64,000 nt of DNA. Source: Duganella sp. Root1480D1. GTDB taxonomy: Bacteria > Pseudomonadota > Gammaproteobacteria > Burkholderiales > Burkholderiaceae_D. Position 1 is the first letter of the stretch. Each line of letters starts with the position of its first letter. The notes beneath the pieces were generated by a model. That model was given only the letters and a program-made list of their open reading frames with translations, did no database searches and was not told the DNA's origin. Location of the stretch: contig NZ_LMFZ01000007.1 in the NCBI RefSeq assembly GCF_001427305.1, positions 153,547-217,546 of the forward strand, read 5' to 3'. The position numbers and the translations under genes are program-made. Below, one piece after another: positions 8,814 to 17,364 of this stretch.

Positions 8814-9260
8814 TTATGCCGGCTTCCTGAACACGCAATAACCGCCTGCCAGGCGTGCATCCGGCGTCGCAGCCAGATGGCCGTCCGACAACAGGTAGAT
8901 GCAGGAGCCCGCGCAAACTTCCAGGTGCGCCAGCATTTCGGGCAGCGTCGCGTCGGCCGCAAAGTCCTGCCACGCAGCCCCGGCACCGGGACCGCCGCGC
9001 GGCGCGACGATCGCATGACTGGATCCAAATGCCGACGCCAGCCGCAGCGCAAGCCCTGCCAGGGCGGCGCGGCTGCCGACCCGCTGCAGCACACACGGCC
9101 AGCAGAACGCATCATCGCGCAGTTCAAGCGCCACCATATGCTGGCTGGCTTGGCGCACACTGGCCGGCAATCCCCCTACCCGGCCCAGCGCCTTGTCAAC
9201 TCGCCGCTGCAAGCCTCGCGGCGGCAATGAATGGCTGACGTAGATTGTCGAAGTTTCCAT
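8814..9260 (-). CDS. Hypothetical protein
   Basis: 148 residues, starting METSTIYVSHSLPPRGLQRR. No membrane segment or signal peptide. It has a moderately conserved-looking C-terminal half with cysteines in CAGSCIYLLSDG and GGYCVF. ATG 9260 is preferred over the ATG at 9275 because GGAGG lies eight bases before it, inside the longer frame. It stands alone, with about 70 bp to the next minus-strand gene. No family recognised. Confidence 0.55.
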   Translation of the reverse strand: METSTIYVSHSLPPRGLQRRVDKALGRVGGLPASVRQASQHMVALELRDDAFCWPCVLQRVGSRAALAGLALRLASAFGSSHAIVAPRGGPGAGAAWQDFAADATLPEMLAHLEVCAGSCIYLLSDGHLAATPDARLAGGYCVFRKPA

Positions 9261-9328
9261 GTTCGTTTCCTCCATGCATCTAGCTTTACTTCAGCATAGA
9301 CCATGGATGCCACACAGAAACTATCCAA

Positions 9329-11500
9329 TCATTGCAGCCGCACCCCCGCTTTGATCAATGGCAAATCGGTGAAGCGCTTGCCGGTGGCGGCGAACAAGGC
9401 ATTGGCAAGGGCTGGTGCCAGCGGGCCAACCGCTTCCTCGCCGACGCCGCCGGGCGCTTCGTTGCTGTCGATGATGGCGACCTCGATGGCCGGGGCTTCG
9501 GCCAGCGACAGCAGTTTGTAATCGCTGAAGTTCGACTGCTCCACCGCACCATCCTTGACCGTGATTTCGCCGTAGAAGGCCGCGCTCAGGGCGAAGATGA
9601 TGCCGCCTTCCATCTGCCCGCGCACATTGCGCGGATTGACCGTAATGCCGCAATCGAGCACCGTGGTAACGCGGTGCAGCTTGACGCGAGATGCCGCGTC
9701 GACCGACAGCTCGACCACCTGGCCGATGTAGGTGCCGTTGGCCCAGGTGAAGGCCATGCCGCGATGGCGTCCCTCTGGCAGGTCGCGACGCCAGCCGGAA
9801 CGCGATTCCAGCTGGTCCAGCACGGCGCGCTCGCGGCTGCCGGGCTTCACCAGGCTGCGCCGGTAATCGAGCGGGTCTTGCCCGGCGCGCAGAGCCAGTT
9901 CGTCCACAAAGGACTCGGTGGCGAAAATGTTCTGCGATGCCGCGACCGAGCGCCAGTAACCCAGCGGCACGCCAGCTTCGACGGTATTGGTGCGGTGGAC
10001 GTAGCCCGGCAAGCCGTAGTAGCGGGTGAACAGGACCCCGACTGCGCTGCGGTCGAAGGGCTTGGCGTACTCCTTGTCCGCGCCGAAGCGCGAATAATTG
10101 AACAAGGTGTCGCTCGCGCTGTCCATGCGCACGGCCGTCACGGCGCCGCCGGCGTCAAAGCCTGCGCGCAGGCGCAATACCGCTGCCGGTCGATGGTAGC
10201 CGTGACGCATGTCTTCTTCGCGGCTCCACAGCAGCTTGACCGGCACTCCGGCTTCCCTGGCAACCAGGGCTGCCTGCACCGCGAAATCGGCCTCGATGCG
10301 GCGTCCGAAACCGCCGCCGGAGAGCGTAGTGTGGATCGTGACGGCGCCCGGCTCGATGCCCAGTGCCTTGGCAACGCAGGTGCGGGCCGTGTCCTGCGCT
10401 TGCGTGGGAAGCCAAAGCTCCGCCTTGCCATTCTTGACGCTGGCGGTGCCGTTCATCGGTTCCATCGTGGCGTGCGCCAGCAGCGGCACAGTGTAAGTGC
10501 GGTCAAGCCAGGTGCTGGCTTTGGCCACGCCGGCTGCGTGCGCTGCGCTGATGTCTTCCGCCTTGCCGTTGCGCGGCACCACGAGATCGCCCTCTTTCTG
10601 CACGGCCTCATGCAGCATGTCGCGGTAAGGGGCGCTGGAATGCTTGCTGGCGGAGGCAAGGTCCCATTGGGGCTTGAGTGCATTGACTGCTTGCTGCGCG
10701 CGCCAATAGCTGTCGGCCACAACCGCCACGGCATCCGGCAGGCGCACGACTTTTTTCACGCCGCGCTTTGCCAGCGCCGGCTGCGGATCGACTGCCGCCA
10801 GCTTGCCGCCGAAATGCGGGCATTGCACGATCGCGGCGTACAGCATGCCGGGCACTTTCACGTCGATGCCGTACACCGCGCTGCCATCGGTCTTGGCCGG
10901 CAGGTCCAGGCGCGCCACGTCCTTGCCCATGTGGCGCCAGCGTTCCTTCGGCATCAGCGGCGGATCGGCCGGTACCGGCTGCACCGCTGCCTGTTGCACC
11001 AGCTTCGCGTAGGGCAGCTTGCGGCCGGTGGGCTTGTGCAGCACCGTACCGGATTGCGTGTCGCATTCGGCCGCGGGGACTTTCCATTCGGCCGCCGCTG
11101 CGCTTACCAGCATCGCGCGCGCCTGGGCGCCAGCCTTGCGCAATTGCGGGAACTGGCGCGCCACGCCGCCGCTGCCATAAGTGGCATATTCTCCCCAGCC
11201 GGCGTTGATGAACTGCTTTTCCACCGGCGCCATTTCGATGCGCACGGTTTTCCAGTCCAGGTCCATTTCATCGGCCAGCAACTGGGCGATGGCAGTGCCG
11301 GTGCCTTGCCCGATTTCGCTGGTGTTGGAGAGGATGGTGACGCTGCCGTCCGGCGCAATGCGCACCCAGCCCGGCGGGGGCGGAACCGCCGCTGGCGCCG
11401 CGCCCGCAACTGGCGCATCGGCAGCAGCAACGACCGGGCCGACCGCCACCAGCAGGCCGCCGGCCGCCAGCGCCTTCAGGAAATTGCGACGATTGCTCAT
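9329..11500 (-). CDS. Molybdenum hydroxylase large subunit (xanthine dehydrogenase family, IorB-like)
   Basis: 723 residues. It starts with a Tat-like signal ([20 protein letters not shown]; the second arginine of a true RR is present), followed by two aldehyde oxidase/xanthine dehydrogenase molybdopterin-binding domains. Recognisable parts are [20 protein letters not shown] (about 55-74), [15 protein letters not shown] (about 385-400) and the C-terminal [14 protein letters not shown] with the catalytic glutamate. Such subunits oxidise aldehydes or N-heterocycles with water as oxygen donor. It overlaps the 2Fe-2S subunit stop as ATGA. No FAD subunit gene is present, matching the IorAB-type layout, in which electrons pass to a cytochrome. 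Substrate unknown. Confidence 0.9.
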   Translation of the reverse strand: MSNRRNFLKALAAGGLLVAVGPVVAAADAPVAGAAPAAVPPPPGWVRIAPDGSVTILSNTSEIGQGTGTAIAQLLADEMDLDWKTVRIEMAPVEKQFINAGWGEYATYGSGGVARQFPQLRKAGAQARAMLVSAAAAEWKVPAAECDTQSGTVLHKPTGRKLPYAKLVQQAAVQPVPADPPLMPKERWRHMGKDVARLDLPAKTDGSAVYGIDVKVPGMLYAAIVQCPHFGGKLAAVDPQPALAKRGVKKVVRLPDAVAVVADSYWRAQQAVNALKPQWDLASASKHSSAPYRDMLHEAVQKEGDLVVPRNGKAEDISAAHAAGVAKASTWLDRTYTVPLLAHATMEPMNGTASVKNGKAELWLPTQAQDTARTCVAKALGIEPGAVTIHTTLSGGGFGRRIEADFAVQAALVAREAGVPVKLLWSREEDMRHGYHRPAAVLRLRAGFDAGGAVTAVRMDSASDTLFNYSRFGADKEYAKPFDRSAVGVLFTRYYGLPGYVHRTNTVEAGVPLGYWRSVAASQNIFATESFVDELALRAGQDPLDYRRSLVKPGSRERAVLDQLESRSGWRRDLPEGRHRGMAFTWANGTYIGQVVELSVDAASRVKLHRVTTVLDCGITVNPRNVRGQMEGGIIFALSAAFYGEITVKDGAVEQSNFSDYKLLSLAEAPAIEVAIIDSNEAPGGVGEEAVGPLAPALANALFAATGKRFTDLPLIKAGVRLQ

Positions 11501-11964
11501 GCCACCTGCTCCATTTGCATGCCGGCAGCGCGCCTGATCGCACGCCGCACACGCGGATACGTGCCGCAGCGGCACAGGTTCGTCATGGCTTCCTCGATCT
11601 GCGCGTCGCTCGGCTTGGGATGGGATTTGAGCAGCGCGGCTGCCGCCATCAGCATGCCAGACTGGCAGTAGCCGCACTGCGGCACCTGCTCCGCAATCCA
11701 CGCCTGCTGCAAGGCGTGCGAACGGTCCGGCGACAGCGATTCGATGGTCCGCACCTTGCCCTTGCCCACTGCGCTGACCGGCATCACGCAACTGCGCACC
11801 ACCTGACCATCGACGTGCACGGTGCAGGCGCCGCAAATACCGGCGCCGCAACCGTACTTGGTGCCGGTCAGGCCCAGCGTATCGCGCAAGACCCACAGCA
11901 GCGGCGTATCGCCCTCGACCTCGGCGCTCCTGGCCGCACCATTGATATTCAGTTTGTAAGCCAT
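11497..11964 (-). CDS. (2Fe-2S) subunit of molybdenum hydroxylase (IorA-like)
   Basis: 155 residues. The N-terminal plant-type ferredoxin domain has [18 protein letters not shown] and the downstream cysteine in RSCVMP. The C-terminal helical [2Fe-2S] domain has [13 protein letters not shown] and [12 protein letters not shown]. All eight cluster cysteines are visible. It relays electrons from the molybdenum centre in the partner subunit encoded immediately downstream with an ATGA overlap. It has no signal of its own, so the complex may be co-exported through the Tat signal of the large subunit (inference). Confidence 0.94.
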   Translation of the reverse strand: MAYKLNINGAARSAEVEGDTPLLWVLRDTLGLTGTKYGCGAGICGACTVHVDGQVVRSCVMPVSAVGKGKVRTIESLSPDRSHALQQAWIAEQVPQCGYCQSGMLMAAAALLKSHPKPSDAQIEEAMTNLCRCGTYPRVRRAIRRAAGMQMEQVA

Positions 11965-12079
11965 GTCTCCCCCATAAGGTGGAGGAAGCTTAACAGCGGC
12001 CCGGCGGCGTGGATTGCGGCTGTGACGAAAGCCGGCAACGGCGGTTTAAGCGAGGCCTTGCCCCAGGGCCGGCGGCAAT

Positions 12080-12108
12080 AAAAAAAGCCCGCACATCGGG
12101 CGGGCTTC
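12080..12108 (-). terminator. Terminator of the cytochrome c pair
   Basis: On the minus strand: GAAGCCCGC, loop CCGATGT, GCGGGCTT followed by a run of T. It lies about 20 bp after the stop of the 12127-12468 gene and separates it from the molybdenum hydroxylase genes, which would need their own promoter in 11965-12079. Confidence 0.85.
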
Positions 12109-12126
12109 TCTCCAATCGGCGCTGGA

Positions 12127-12468
12127 TCAGCGCTTCAGGACCAGCGAACCTGGCAGCGAATGCAGGTAAGCGGCGATGTCCTGGATGTCCTTGTTGGTCA
12201 GTGCCTTGACCTGGCCGGTCATGATCGCGTTGGAGCGGCCGTTCGGTGCGTCGCCGCGCTTGTAGGCGGTCAGCGCATGCTGCAGGTAGTCCTTGTGCTG
12301 GCCAGCCAGCTTGGGATAGCTCGGGTCGATCGGGGAGTTGTAGTCCTTGCCGTGGCAGGCGAAGCAGCTGTATTTTTCCGTCAGGGCCTTGCCATTTTCG
12401 ATGTTGCCGCCAGCCAGGGCGCTGAACGAGACTGCGGAGCAGAACAGAGCAATAATCAGTTTTTTCAT
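12127..12468 (-). CDS. Class I cytochrome c (c553/c554-like)
   Basis: 113 residues: signal peptide (KKLIIALFCSAVSFSALAGG), then one heme-binding motif CFACHG (about residues 35-40). A C-terminal helix DIQDIAAYLHSLPG is typical of small monoheme cytochromes c. The likely axial methionine is in NAIMTGQ. It is periplasmic and probably carries electrons. It lies 11 bp after the second cytochrome gene, so the two form a pair. The neighbouring IorAB-type enzyme is a candidate donor, but a terminator lies between them. Confidence 0.92.
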   Translation of the reverse strand: MKKLIIALFCSAVSFSALAGGNIENGKALTEKYSCFACHGKDYNSPIDPSYPKLAGQHKDYLQHALTAYKRGDAPNGRSNAIMTGQVKALTNKDIQDIAAYLHSLPGSLVLKR

Positions 12469-12479
12469 GGTTCAGGGCC

Positions 12480-12800
12480 TTATTTCTGCTGGGAGTAGAA
12501 CGCGGCGATGTCGGCGATGTCCTGGTCGGTCAGGCTGACAGCGATACCCTTCATGGTCGGGTGCTTACGCTCCCCCTTCTGGTAGCCCTTGAGCGCGTTT
12601 TCAATGTATTTGGCAGATTGGCCGCCGATCATCGGCACCTGGAAAACTTCGGGGAAAGTCGCTTTGTAGCCTGGAATTGCATGGCAACCGATGCACATCT
12701 CGATCTTGCCTGTTGCTTTCTTGGCGTCGCCGACGATGTCCGCGGCGATGGCTGCCTGCGCAACTGCGGTCAGCGCGAGGAGTGCGAAGATTTTTTTCAT
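12480..12800 (-). CDS. Class I cytochrome c, paralogue of the adjacent gene
   Basis: 106 residues with signal peptide KKIFALLALTAVAQAAIA and a single CIGCHAIPGY heme site (about residues 36-45). There is a probable axial methionine in HPTMKGIA and a C-terminal helix DIADIAAFYSQQ. It is first in a two-gene unit with the 12127-12468 cytochrome. Periplasmic electron carrier; the redox partner is unknown. Confidence 0.92.
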   Translation of the reverse strand: MKKIFALLALTAVAQAAIAADIVGDAKKATGKIEMCIGCHAIPGYKATFPEVFQVPMIGGQSAKYIENALKGYQKGERKHPTMKGIAVSLTDQDIADIAAFYSQQK

Positions 12801-13073
12801 AGGTGTGGGCTTTAGTCAGTTGAAATCGGACACTGCATTGCGCAACAAAACCGCTCCTTTGCGCCCTCAACCTGCGATTTTACCTTAGGAGTTGGCCAAT
12901 CGTCCATAAGATGGATCAGGGTTCGAGCACTTCTTTCGCATGAGTTTCGAAAATGTGTTGTATGGCTTCCGCTTTTTTGCAGGTCGAAAGCAGATACTTT
13001 TTGTTTCCATATGGCAATTGATGGTAAATTGGCCAGCCAAATTTAACTAGCTTGCCTTTCCACCACTTTTACC
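12801..13073. promoter_or_regulatory. Divergent intergenic region between cytochrome pair and metalloprotease
   Basis: 273 bp between two divergent genes, so both promoters should lie here. The part near 12990-13060 is AT-rich. No ORF, hairpin or convincing -35/-10 pair was picked out by eye. Confidence 0.3.
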
Positions 13074-15872
13074 ATGCCCTTTTACCTGTCTGAACAACGC
13101 CGGCCCCTGCTGGCGACCATGGCTCTGGCCTTGCTGCTGACCGCCTGCGGCGGCGGTGGCGGCGACAACAAATCCGGCGATTCCAGCGCCGGCACGCCAC
13201 CCGCCCAAACCTCGCCGGATGCGAAATCGTCGCTGGATGCCGCCCTGCCAAACGGCGATGTGAGCAAACTGAACGACAACAACGTCGAACTCTTGAAAGC
13301 CATCAAGGCCGAATTCTCGCTGCGCGAAACCGAACAGTCGGACTTGCTGGCCCAGGTCTGGGGCAGCGAAGCCATCGCCTACGCGCCTGGCGCCAACAGC
13401 CAGTTGCTGGTGCCGCAGACCACGCGCGAATCGGCACGCACTTATCCATTGGTGGTCGGCAGCGGTGGTGAAAGCCTGGCCATGGCCGGCAAAGTACAAG
13501 GTGCCCGCGTGGCCGCCTTTGGCGCCAATGTGATCGGCGGCGACTTCCCTGCCATGGTGGCGCCGGTGCGCCGACTGCTGTCCTGGCTTCTGTCAGGCCA
13601 GCAGAAAGACATCGGCGGCGCGCGCGAAATCACCCTGCTGCGCTATTCCTCCGGCGAGCAAACTGCCCTGAAGGCATGGTTCAAGACCCAGTTCCCGAAC
13701 TGGACCGTGACCACCTGCGCCGACGACAACCAACTGGCCACCTGCACCCAGAACAGCCAATTGCTGCTGGTTGGCAGTAGCGGCACCAGCCTGAATGATG
13801 GCAATGCCGCCCTGCTGGCCTTCCTGAACAAATCGCTGGCAGCCGGCAAACCCCTGCTGTACCAGCACACCGGAAGCTGGGGCGACGGCGGCTTGCCGCA
13901 AATCGCCGACCTGCTGGGCCAGGCCGCCTTCCCTTACGCCGGCAACTACTTCGACAAGGACAGCGCCAACTGGGCCAACAGGGACGCCATGATCGCCGCC
14001 CAGCCGGGCGCGCTGAAGCCGATGCAGTCGATCAGCCGCGTGGTCGACCACCTGGCGGCAGGGGATTACAACTTCGACCTGGGCGCTTGCGAAGACGACC
14101 GCCGCTGCGCCGCAGTGCCTGCGCTGAACACCGATTTCTTCCAGGGCGCGGAACAATTGCAATCCTGGATCGCCAAGGTGGAAACCGCCGGCAAGCGCCC
14201 ATTTGATGCGGATGCACCGAAACTGTTGAAATACCTGGTGCTGCTGGGCGATTACTTCCGCAGCCACGCCAGCTACCCGATGGCGAAGGGCACCACCCCA
14301 GTCAACACCTTCCTGAGGGCGCTGTTTGCCGACCACGCGCTGGCCAACAGCCGCGACATCCAGCCGGCCAGCAACCTGCAAGGCAGCAGCTTCCCTTCGC
14401 TGTCCGGCAGCACCGCCGACAGCACGGTAAGCCGCAGCTTCTCGACGCGCAAGATAGCGTTCACCACCAGCGCAGCCACCTATGCACTGCCCGGCAGGAC
14501 CTTCAGCGTGACGCGCAGCGACACCAGCGCCGCCAAGGTCACGGTGTTCGTCAACCAGATCCGCAACGGTTCCGCCCATATCTTCGACAAGCAGTATGAC
14601 CGCCCGCAATTCCTGTGGAGTAATGAGATCCCGCTCGAACCGGGGCAGACGCTCAAATTGAGCAGCCCGACCGGCGGCATCATCTACGTGCGCATGCAGG
14701 GAACCGATACCCCCCTGGGTGTCGCGCTGCAGTTCAGCAGCGTCGGCCAGCAAGCGGCTTACACCGGGCCGGAAAGCGCCGCTACTTTCGCCAGCGCGGT
14801 ACGCAGCAGCACGATCGGCTGGTCTGAAATCATGACGCCGGAATTCCAGGTCCACTCCACCACGGAGAAGATGCGCGACACCCTGACCGAATACAACGAC
14901 AACGTCGGCAAGCTGCTCAGCGACTTCGACACCTACCTGTACAAAGACATCTACAACCTGGCCGCCTTCAATGGCCGCGACCTGGCCCTGCCGGCTGCCG
15001 TCGCCAGCTTCTGCCAGAACAAAGGCTGGGATTGCACGAACTGGGATATCCACGGACTGGGCGGCGTGCAGCACTTCAATGCCGACCGCGCAAACTGCGG
15101 CTATATGTGCTCCGGCCAGCCGATCGACAGCTATGGCGCCTTCTCGCCATTGGGCTGGGGCGAATCGCACGAAGTGGGCCACAACCTGCAGCGCGGCCGC
15201 CTGAAGATGTACGGCAGCCAGTCGACCGAAGTATCGAACAACATCTTCCCGGTCCACAAATGGCTGCACTACAACCGCGACAATCCGGCGGCCAAGCAGT
15301 ACGGCCGCGACCTGCAGCAGAAGACCACCTTCGACCTGCTGCAGGCAGCCCAGAAACAGGCCGACCCGGCCAACCACGTCAAGACCAATATGTGGTTCAA
15401 CGACGACCTGCTGTGGGGCCGCCTGATGTTCTACTGGCAGCTCGCGATGGATAACAGCACCGCCTTCGGCGACAACGGCTGGGACCTGTACCGCCTGCTC
15501 TACCTGCACGACCGCCTGCTTGCCAAGGCACTGGACAGCGACGCCGCCTGGAGCAGCGAGCGCGCGAAACTGGGCTTCACGGATGCCGGCTACGCCAGCC
15601 GCAGCACCGTGCAGTCCATTACGGCCGAAGACAGCATGCTGGTCGTCACCTCCTTCATCACGGGCCGCGACCAGCGCAGCTTCTTCGATATGTGGGGCAT
15701 CAAGTACAGCGCCACCGCCTCCGCCCAGGTGGCCGCCTACGGCTTCCCGGCGACCGCCAAGCGCTTCTGGGTGGTGCCGTGCGAGAAGAACGGCTTCAAG
15801 GCCCCGCTGCCGGCACCGGTCGCCGTGGACGGCGTGAGCGCCTGGCCAGCCGCAGGCAGCTGCACACCGTAA
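13074..15872 (+). CDS. M60/ImpA-type metalloprotease lipoprotein
   Basis: 932 residues. The N-terminus ends in the lipobox LLLTAC followed by GGGGGDNK, so it is probably a lipid-anchored envelope or surface protein. The C-terminal third has the M60-like zinc motif HEVGH (residues 699-703) followed by NLQRGRLKMYG. The order and length recall Pseudomonas ImpA and YghJ/SslE-type proteases, which cut mucin-like O-glycoproteins. The middle section has jelly-roll-like beta strands (about 430-580). A glycan-bearing substrate is inferred from the family only. The start could also be Met-16, which still precedes the lipobox. Confidence 0.85.
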   Translation: MPFYLSEQRRPLLATMALALLLTACGGGGGDNKSGDSSAGTPPAQTSPDAKSSLDAALPNGDVSKLNDNNVELLKAIKAEFSLRETEQSDLLAQVWGSEAIAYAPGANSQLLVPQTTRESARTYPLVVGSGGESLAMAGKVQGARVAAFGANVIGGDFPAMVAPVRRLLSWLLSGQQKDIGGAREITLLRYSSGEQTALKAWFKTQFPNWTVTTCADDNQLATCTQNSQLLLVGSSGTSLNDGNAALLAFLNKSLAAGKPLLYQHTGSWGDGGLPQIADLLGQAAFPYAGNYFDKDSANWANRDAMIAAQPGALKPMQSISRVVDHLAAGDYNFDLGACEDDRRCAAVPALNTDFFQGAEQLQSWIAKVETAGKRPFDADAPKLLKYLVLLGDYFRSHASYPMAKGTTPVNTFLRALFADHALANSRDIQPASNLQGSSFPSLSGSTADSTVSRSFSTRKIAFTTSAATYALPGRTFSVTRSDTSAAKVTVFVNQIRNGSAHIFDKQYDRPQFLWSNEIPLEPGQTLKLSSPTGGIIYVRMQGTDTPLGVALQFSSVGQQAAYTGPESAATFASAVRSSTIGWSEIMTPEFQVHSTTEKMRDTLTEYNDNVGKLLSDFDTYLYKDIYNLAAFNGRDLALPAAVASFCQNKGWDCTNWDIHGLGGVQHFNADRANCGYMCSGQPIDSYGAFSPLGWGESHEVGHNLQRGRLKMYGSQSTEVSNNIFPVHKWLHYNRDNPAAKQYGRDLQQKTTFDLLQAAQKQADPANHVKTNMWFNDDLLWGRLMFYWQLAMDNSTAFGDNGWDLYRLLYLHDRLLAKALDSDAAWSSERAKLGFTDAGYASRSTVQSITAEDSMLVVTSFITGRDQRSFFDMWGIKYSATASAQVAAYGFPATAKRFWVVPCEKNGFKAPLPAPVAVDGVSAWPAAGSCTP

Positions 15873-15885
15873 GCCGCTCTGGCAT

Positions 15886-15916
15886 ATACTTCCGGTGATA
15901 CCCTCACCGGAAGTAT
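15886..15916. promoter_or_regulatory. 13-bp perfect inverted repeat before the moxR gene
   Basis: ATACTTCCGGTGA (15886-15898), loop TACCC, TCACCGGAAGTAT (15904-15916). It lies between the metalloprotease stop and the moxR ATG at 15922. Its right arm contains the GGAAG that should serve as ribosome binding site. There is no T tract, so an operator or an mRNA hairpin that masks the site is as likely as a terminator. Confidence 0.6.
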
Positions 15917-15921
15917 TTACC

Positions 15922-16776
15922 ATGCACGCACCGCAACGATTTGAAGGCTCCGACAACTACGTCGCCACCAATGACCTGAAACTGGCCGTCAACGCCGCCC
16001 TGACCCTGCAGCGCCCTTTGCTGATCAAGGGCGAACCGGGCACCGGCAAGACCATGCTGGCCGAAGAAGTCGCCGCCGCACTCGATATGCCACTGATGCA
16101 GTGGCATATCAAATCCACCACCAAGGCCCAGCAAGGCTTGTACGAATACGACGCCGTCTCCCGCCTGCGCGATTCCCAGCTGGGCGACGAACGCGTGCGC
16201 GACATCCACAACTACATCGTCAAAGGCGTGCTGTGGCAAGCCTTTACCGCGCCGGAACCAGTCGTCCTGCTGATCGACGAGATCGACAAGGCCGACATCG
16301 AATTCCCGAACGACCTGCTGCGCGAGCTGGACCGCATGGAGTTCTACGTCTACGAGACGCGCGAAATGGTGACCGCCAAGCACCGCCCGCTGGTGATCAT
16401 CACCTCCAACAACGAGAAAGAGCTGCCGGACGCCTTCCTGCGCCGCTGCTTCTTCCACTACATCAAATTCCCGGACAAGGACACGATGGAAGCCATCGTC
16501 AAGGTCCACTACCCGCACCTGAAGCAGGAATTGCTGGCCACCGCCCTGCAAACCTTCTACGAAGTGCGCGACGTGCCGGGCCTGAAGAAAAAGCCTTCCA
16601 CCAGCGAATTTCTCGACTGGCTGAAGCTCCTGATGGCCGAAGACATCCCGCCGGAAGTCCTGCGCGGCAAAGACCAGAAAGCCGCGGTGCCGCCGCTGCA
16701 CGGCGCCCTGCTGAAAAACGAGCAGGACGTGCACCTGTTTGAACGCCTGGTATTCATGTCGAGGACCAACCGCTGA
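15922..16776 (+). CDS. MoxR-type AAA+ ATPase
   Basis: 284 residues. AAA+ fold with Walker A GEPGTGKT (about residues 34-41), Walker B VVLLIDEIDKADIEFPNDLL (about 107-126), sensor 1 VIITSNNEKELPDAFLRRCF, and a C-terminal lid. MoxR proteins work as chaperone-like ATPases with a VWA-domain partner; here that partner is two genes downstream. ATG 15922 follows GGAAG by eight bases. The stop overlaps the next start as TGATG, so the genes form an operon. What the pair assembles or activates is not visible. Confidence 0.92.
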   Translation: MHAPQRFEGSDNYVATNDLKLAVNAALTLQRPLLIKGEPGTGKTMLAEEVAAALDMPLMQWHIKSTTKAQQGLYEYDAVSRLRDSQLGDERVRDIHNYIVKGVLWQAFTAPEPVVLLIDEIDKADIEFPNDLLRELDRMEFYVYETREMVTAKHRPLVIITSNNEKELPDAFLRRCFFHYIKFPDKDTMEAIVKVHYPHLKQELLATALQTFYEVRDVPGLKKKPSTSEFLDWLKLLMAEDIPPEVLRGKDQKAAVPPLHGALLKNEQDVHLFERLVFMSRTNR

Positions 16777-17363
16777 TGGACGCACCAATCCCGGTCACGC
16801 TGGAAGCCAACGGCCTACGCCTGGAGCCGCTCGGCCCGCAGCACGCCGACGCCCTGCGCGCAGCCGCGCAGGACGGCGAGCTGTGGAAGTTGCGCATCAC
16901 CTCCGTGCCGGAACCGGACAAGGTGGAAGCCTATATCGCCACCGCGCTGGAAATGCGCCCTGCGCGCCTGGCCTTCGCCGTGGTGGAAGTTGCGACCGGC
17001 ATAGTACTTGGCACCACCAGCTACCACGACATTGTGCCGTCCATCGACCGTGCCGAAATCGGCTACACCTGGTACCGCCGCAGCGTGCAGCGCACGCATG
17101 TCAACACCACCTGCAAGCTGCTGTTGCTGACGCACGCCTTCGAAACACTGGGCTGCGCCGTGGTCGGCTTCCGCACCGATAATTTCAACCACGCTTCGCA
17201 AGCCGCCATCGAGCGCCTGGGCGCGAAAAAGGACGGGGTGCTGCGCCATCACGCCGTGCGCCGCGACGGCACCGTGCGCGACACGGTCATGTACAGCATC
17301 GTGCGCGGCGAGTGGCCGGAAGTGAAAGCGCAGTTGCGCTACCTGCTGGCACGGAGGGCCTGA
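16776..17363 (+). CDS. GNAT family acetyltransferase (RimJ/RimL-like)
   Basis: 195 residues of the GNAT fold: ANGLRLEPLGPQHADALRAA at the N-terminus, IGYTWYRRSVQRTHVNTTCK in the acetyl-CoA-binding half, and NHASQAAIERLGAKKDG near the C-terminus. It probably acetylates a protein N-terminus or a small amine using acetyl-CoA. The start overlaps the moxR stop and the stop is one base from the VWA gene start. It is thus embedded in the MoxR-VWA operon, which is not the standard arrangement. Confidence 0.88.
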   Translation: MDAPIPVTLEANGLRLEPLGPQHADALRAAAQDGELWKLRITSVPEPDKVEAYIATALEMRPARLAFAVVEVATGIVLGTTSYHDIVPSIDRAEIGYTWYRRSVQRTHVNTTCKLLLLTHAFETLGCAVVGFRTDNFNHASQAAIERLGAKKDGVLRHHAVRRDGTVRDTVMYSIVRGEWPEVKAQLRYLLARRA

Positions 17364-17364
17364 G

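Noticed and set aside
9329-11964. Carbon monoxide dehydrogenase (coxL/coxS)
   Set aside because: The FAD subunit coxM is absent and the large subunit has an export signal; the two-subunit layout fits IorAB-type enzymes. CoxE-like VWA and MoxR genes lie several kb away and are not part of the unit.
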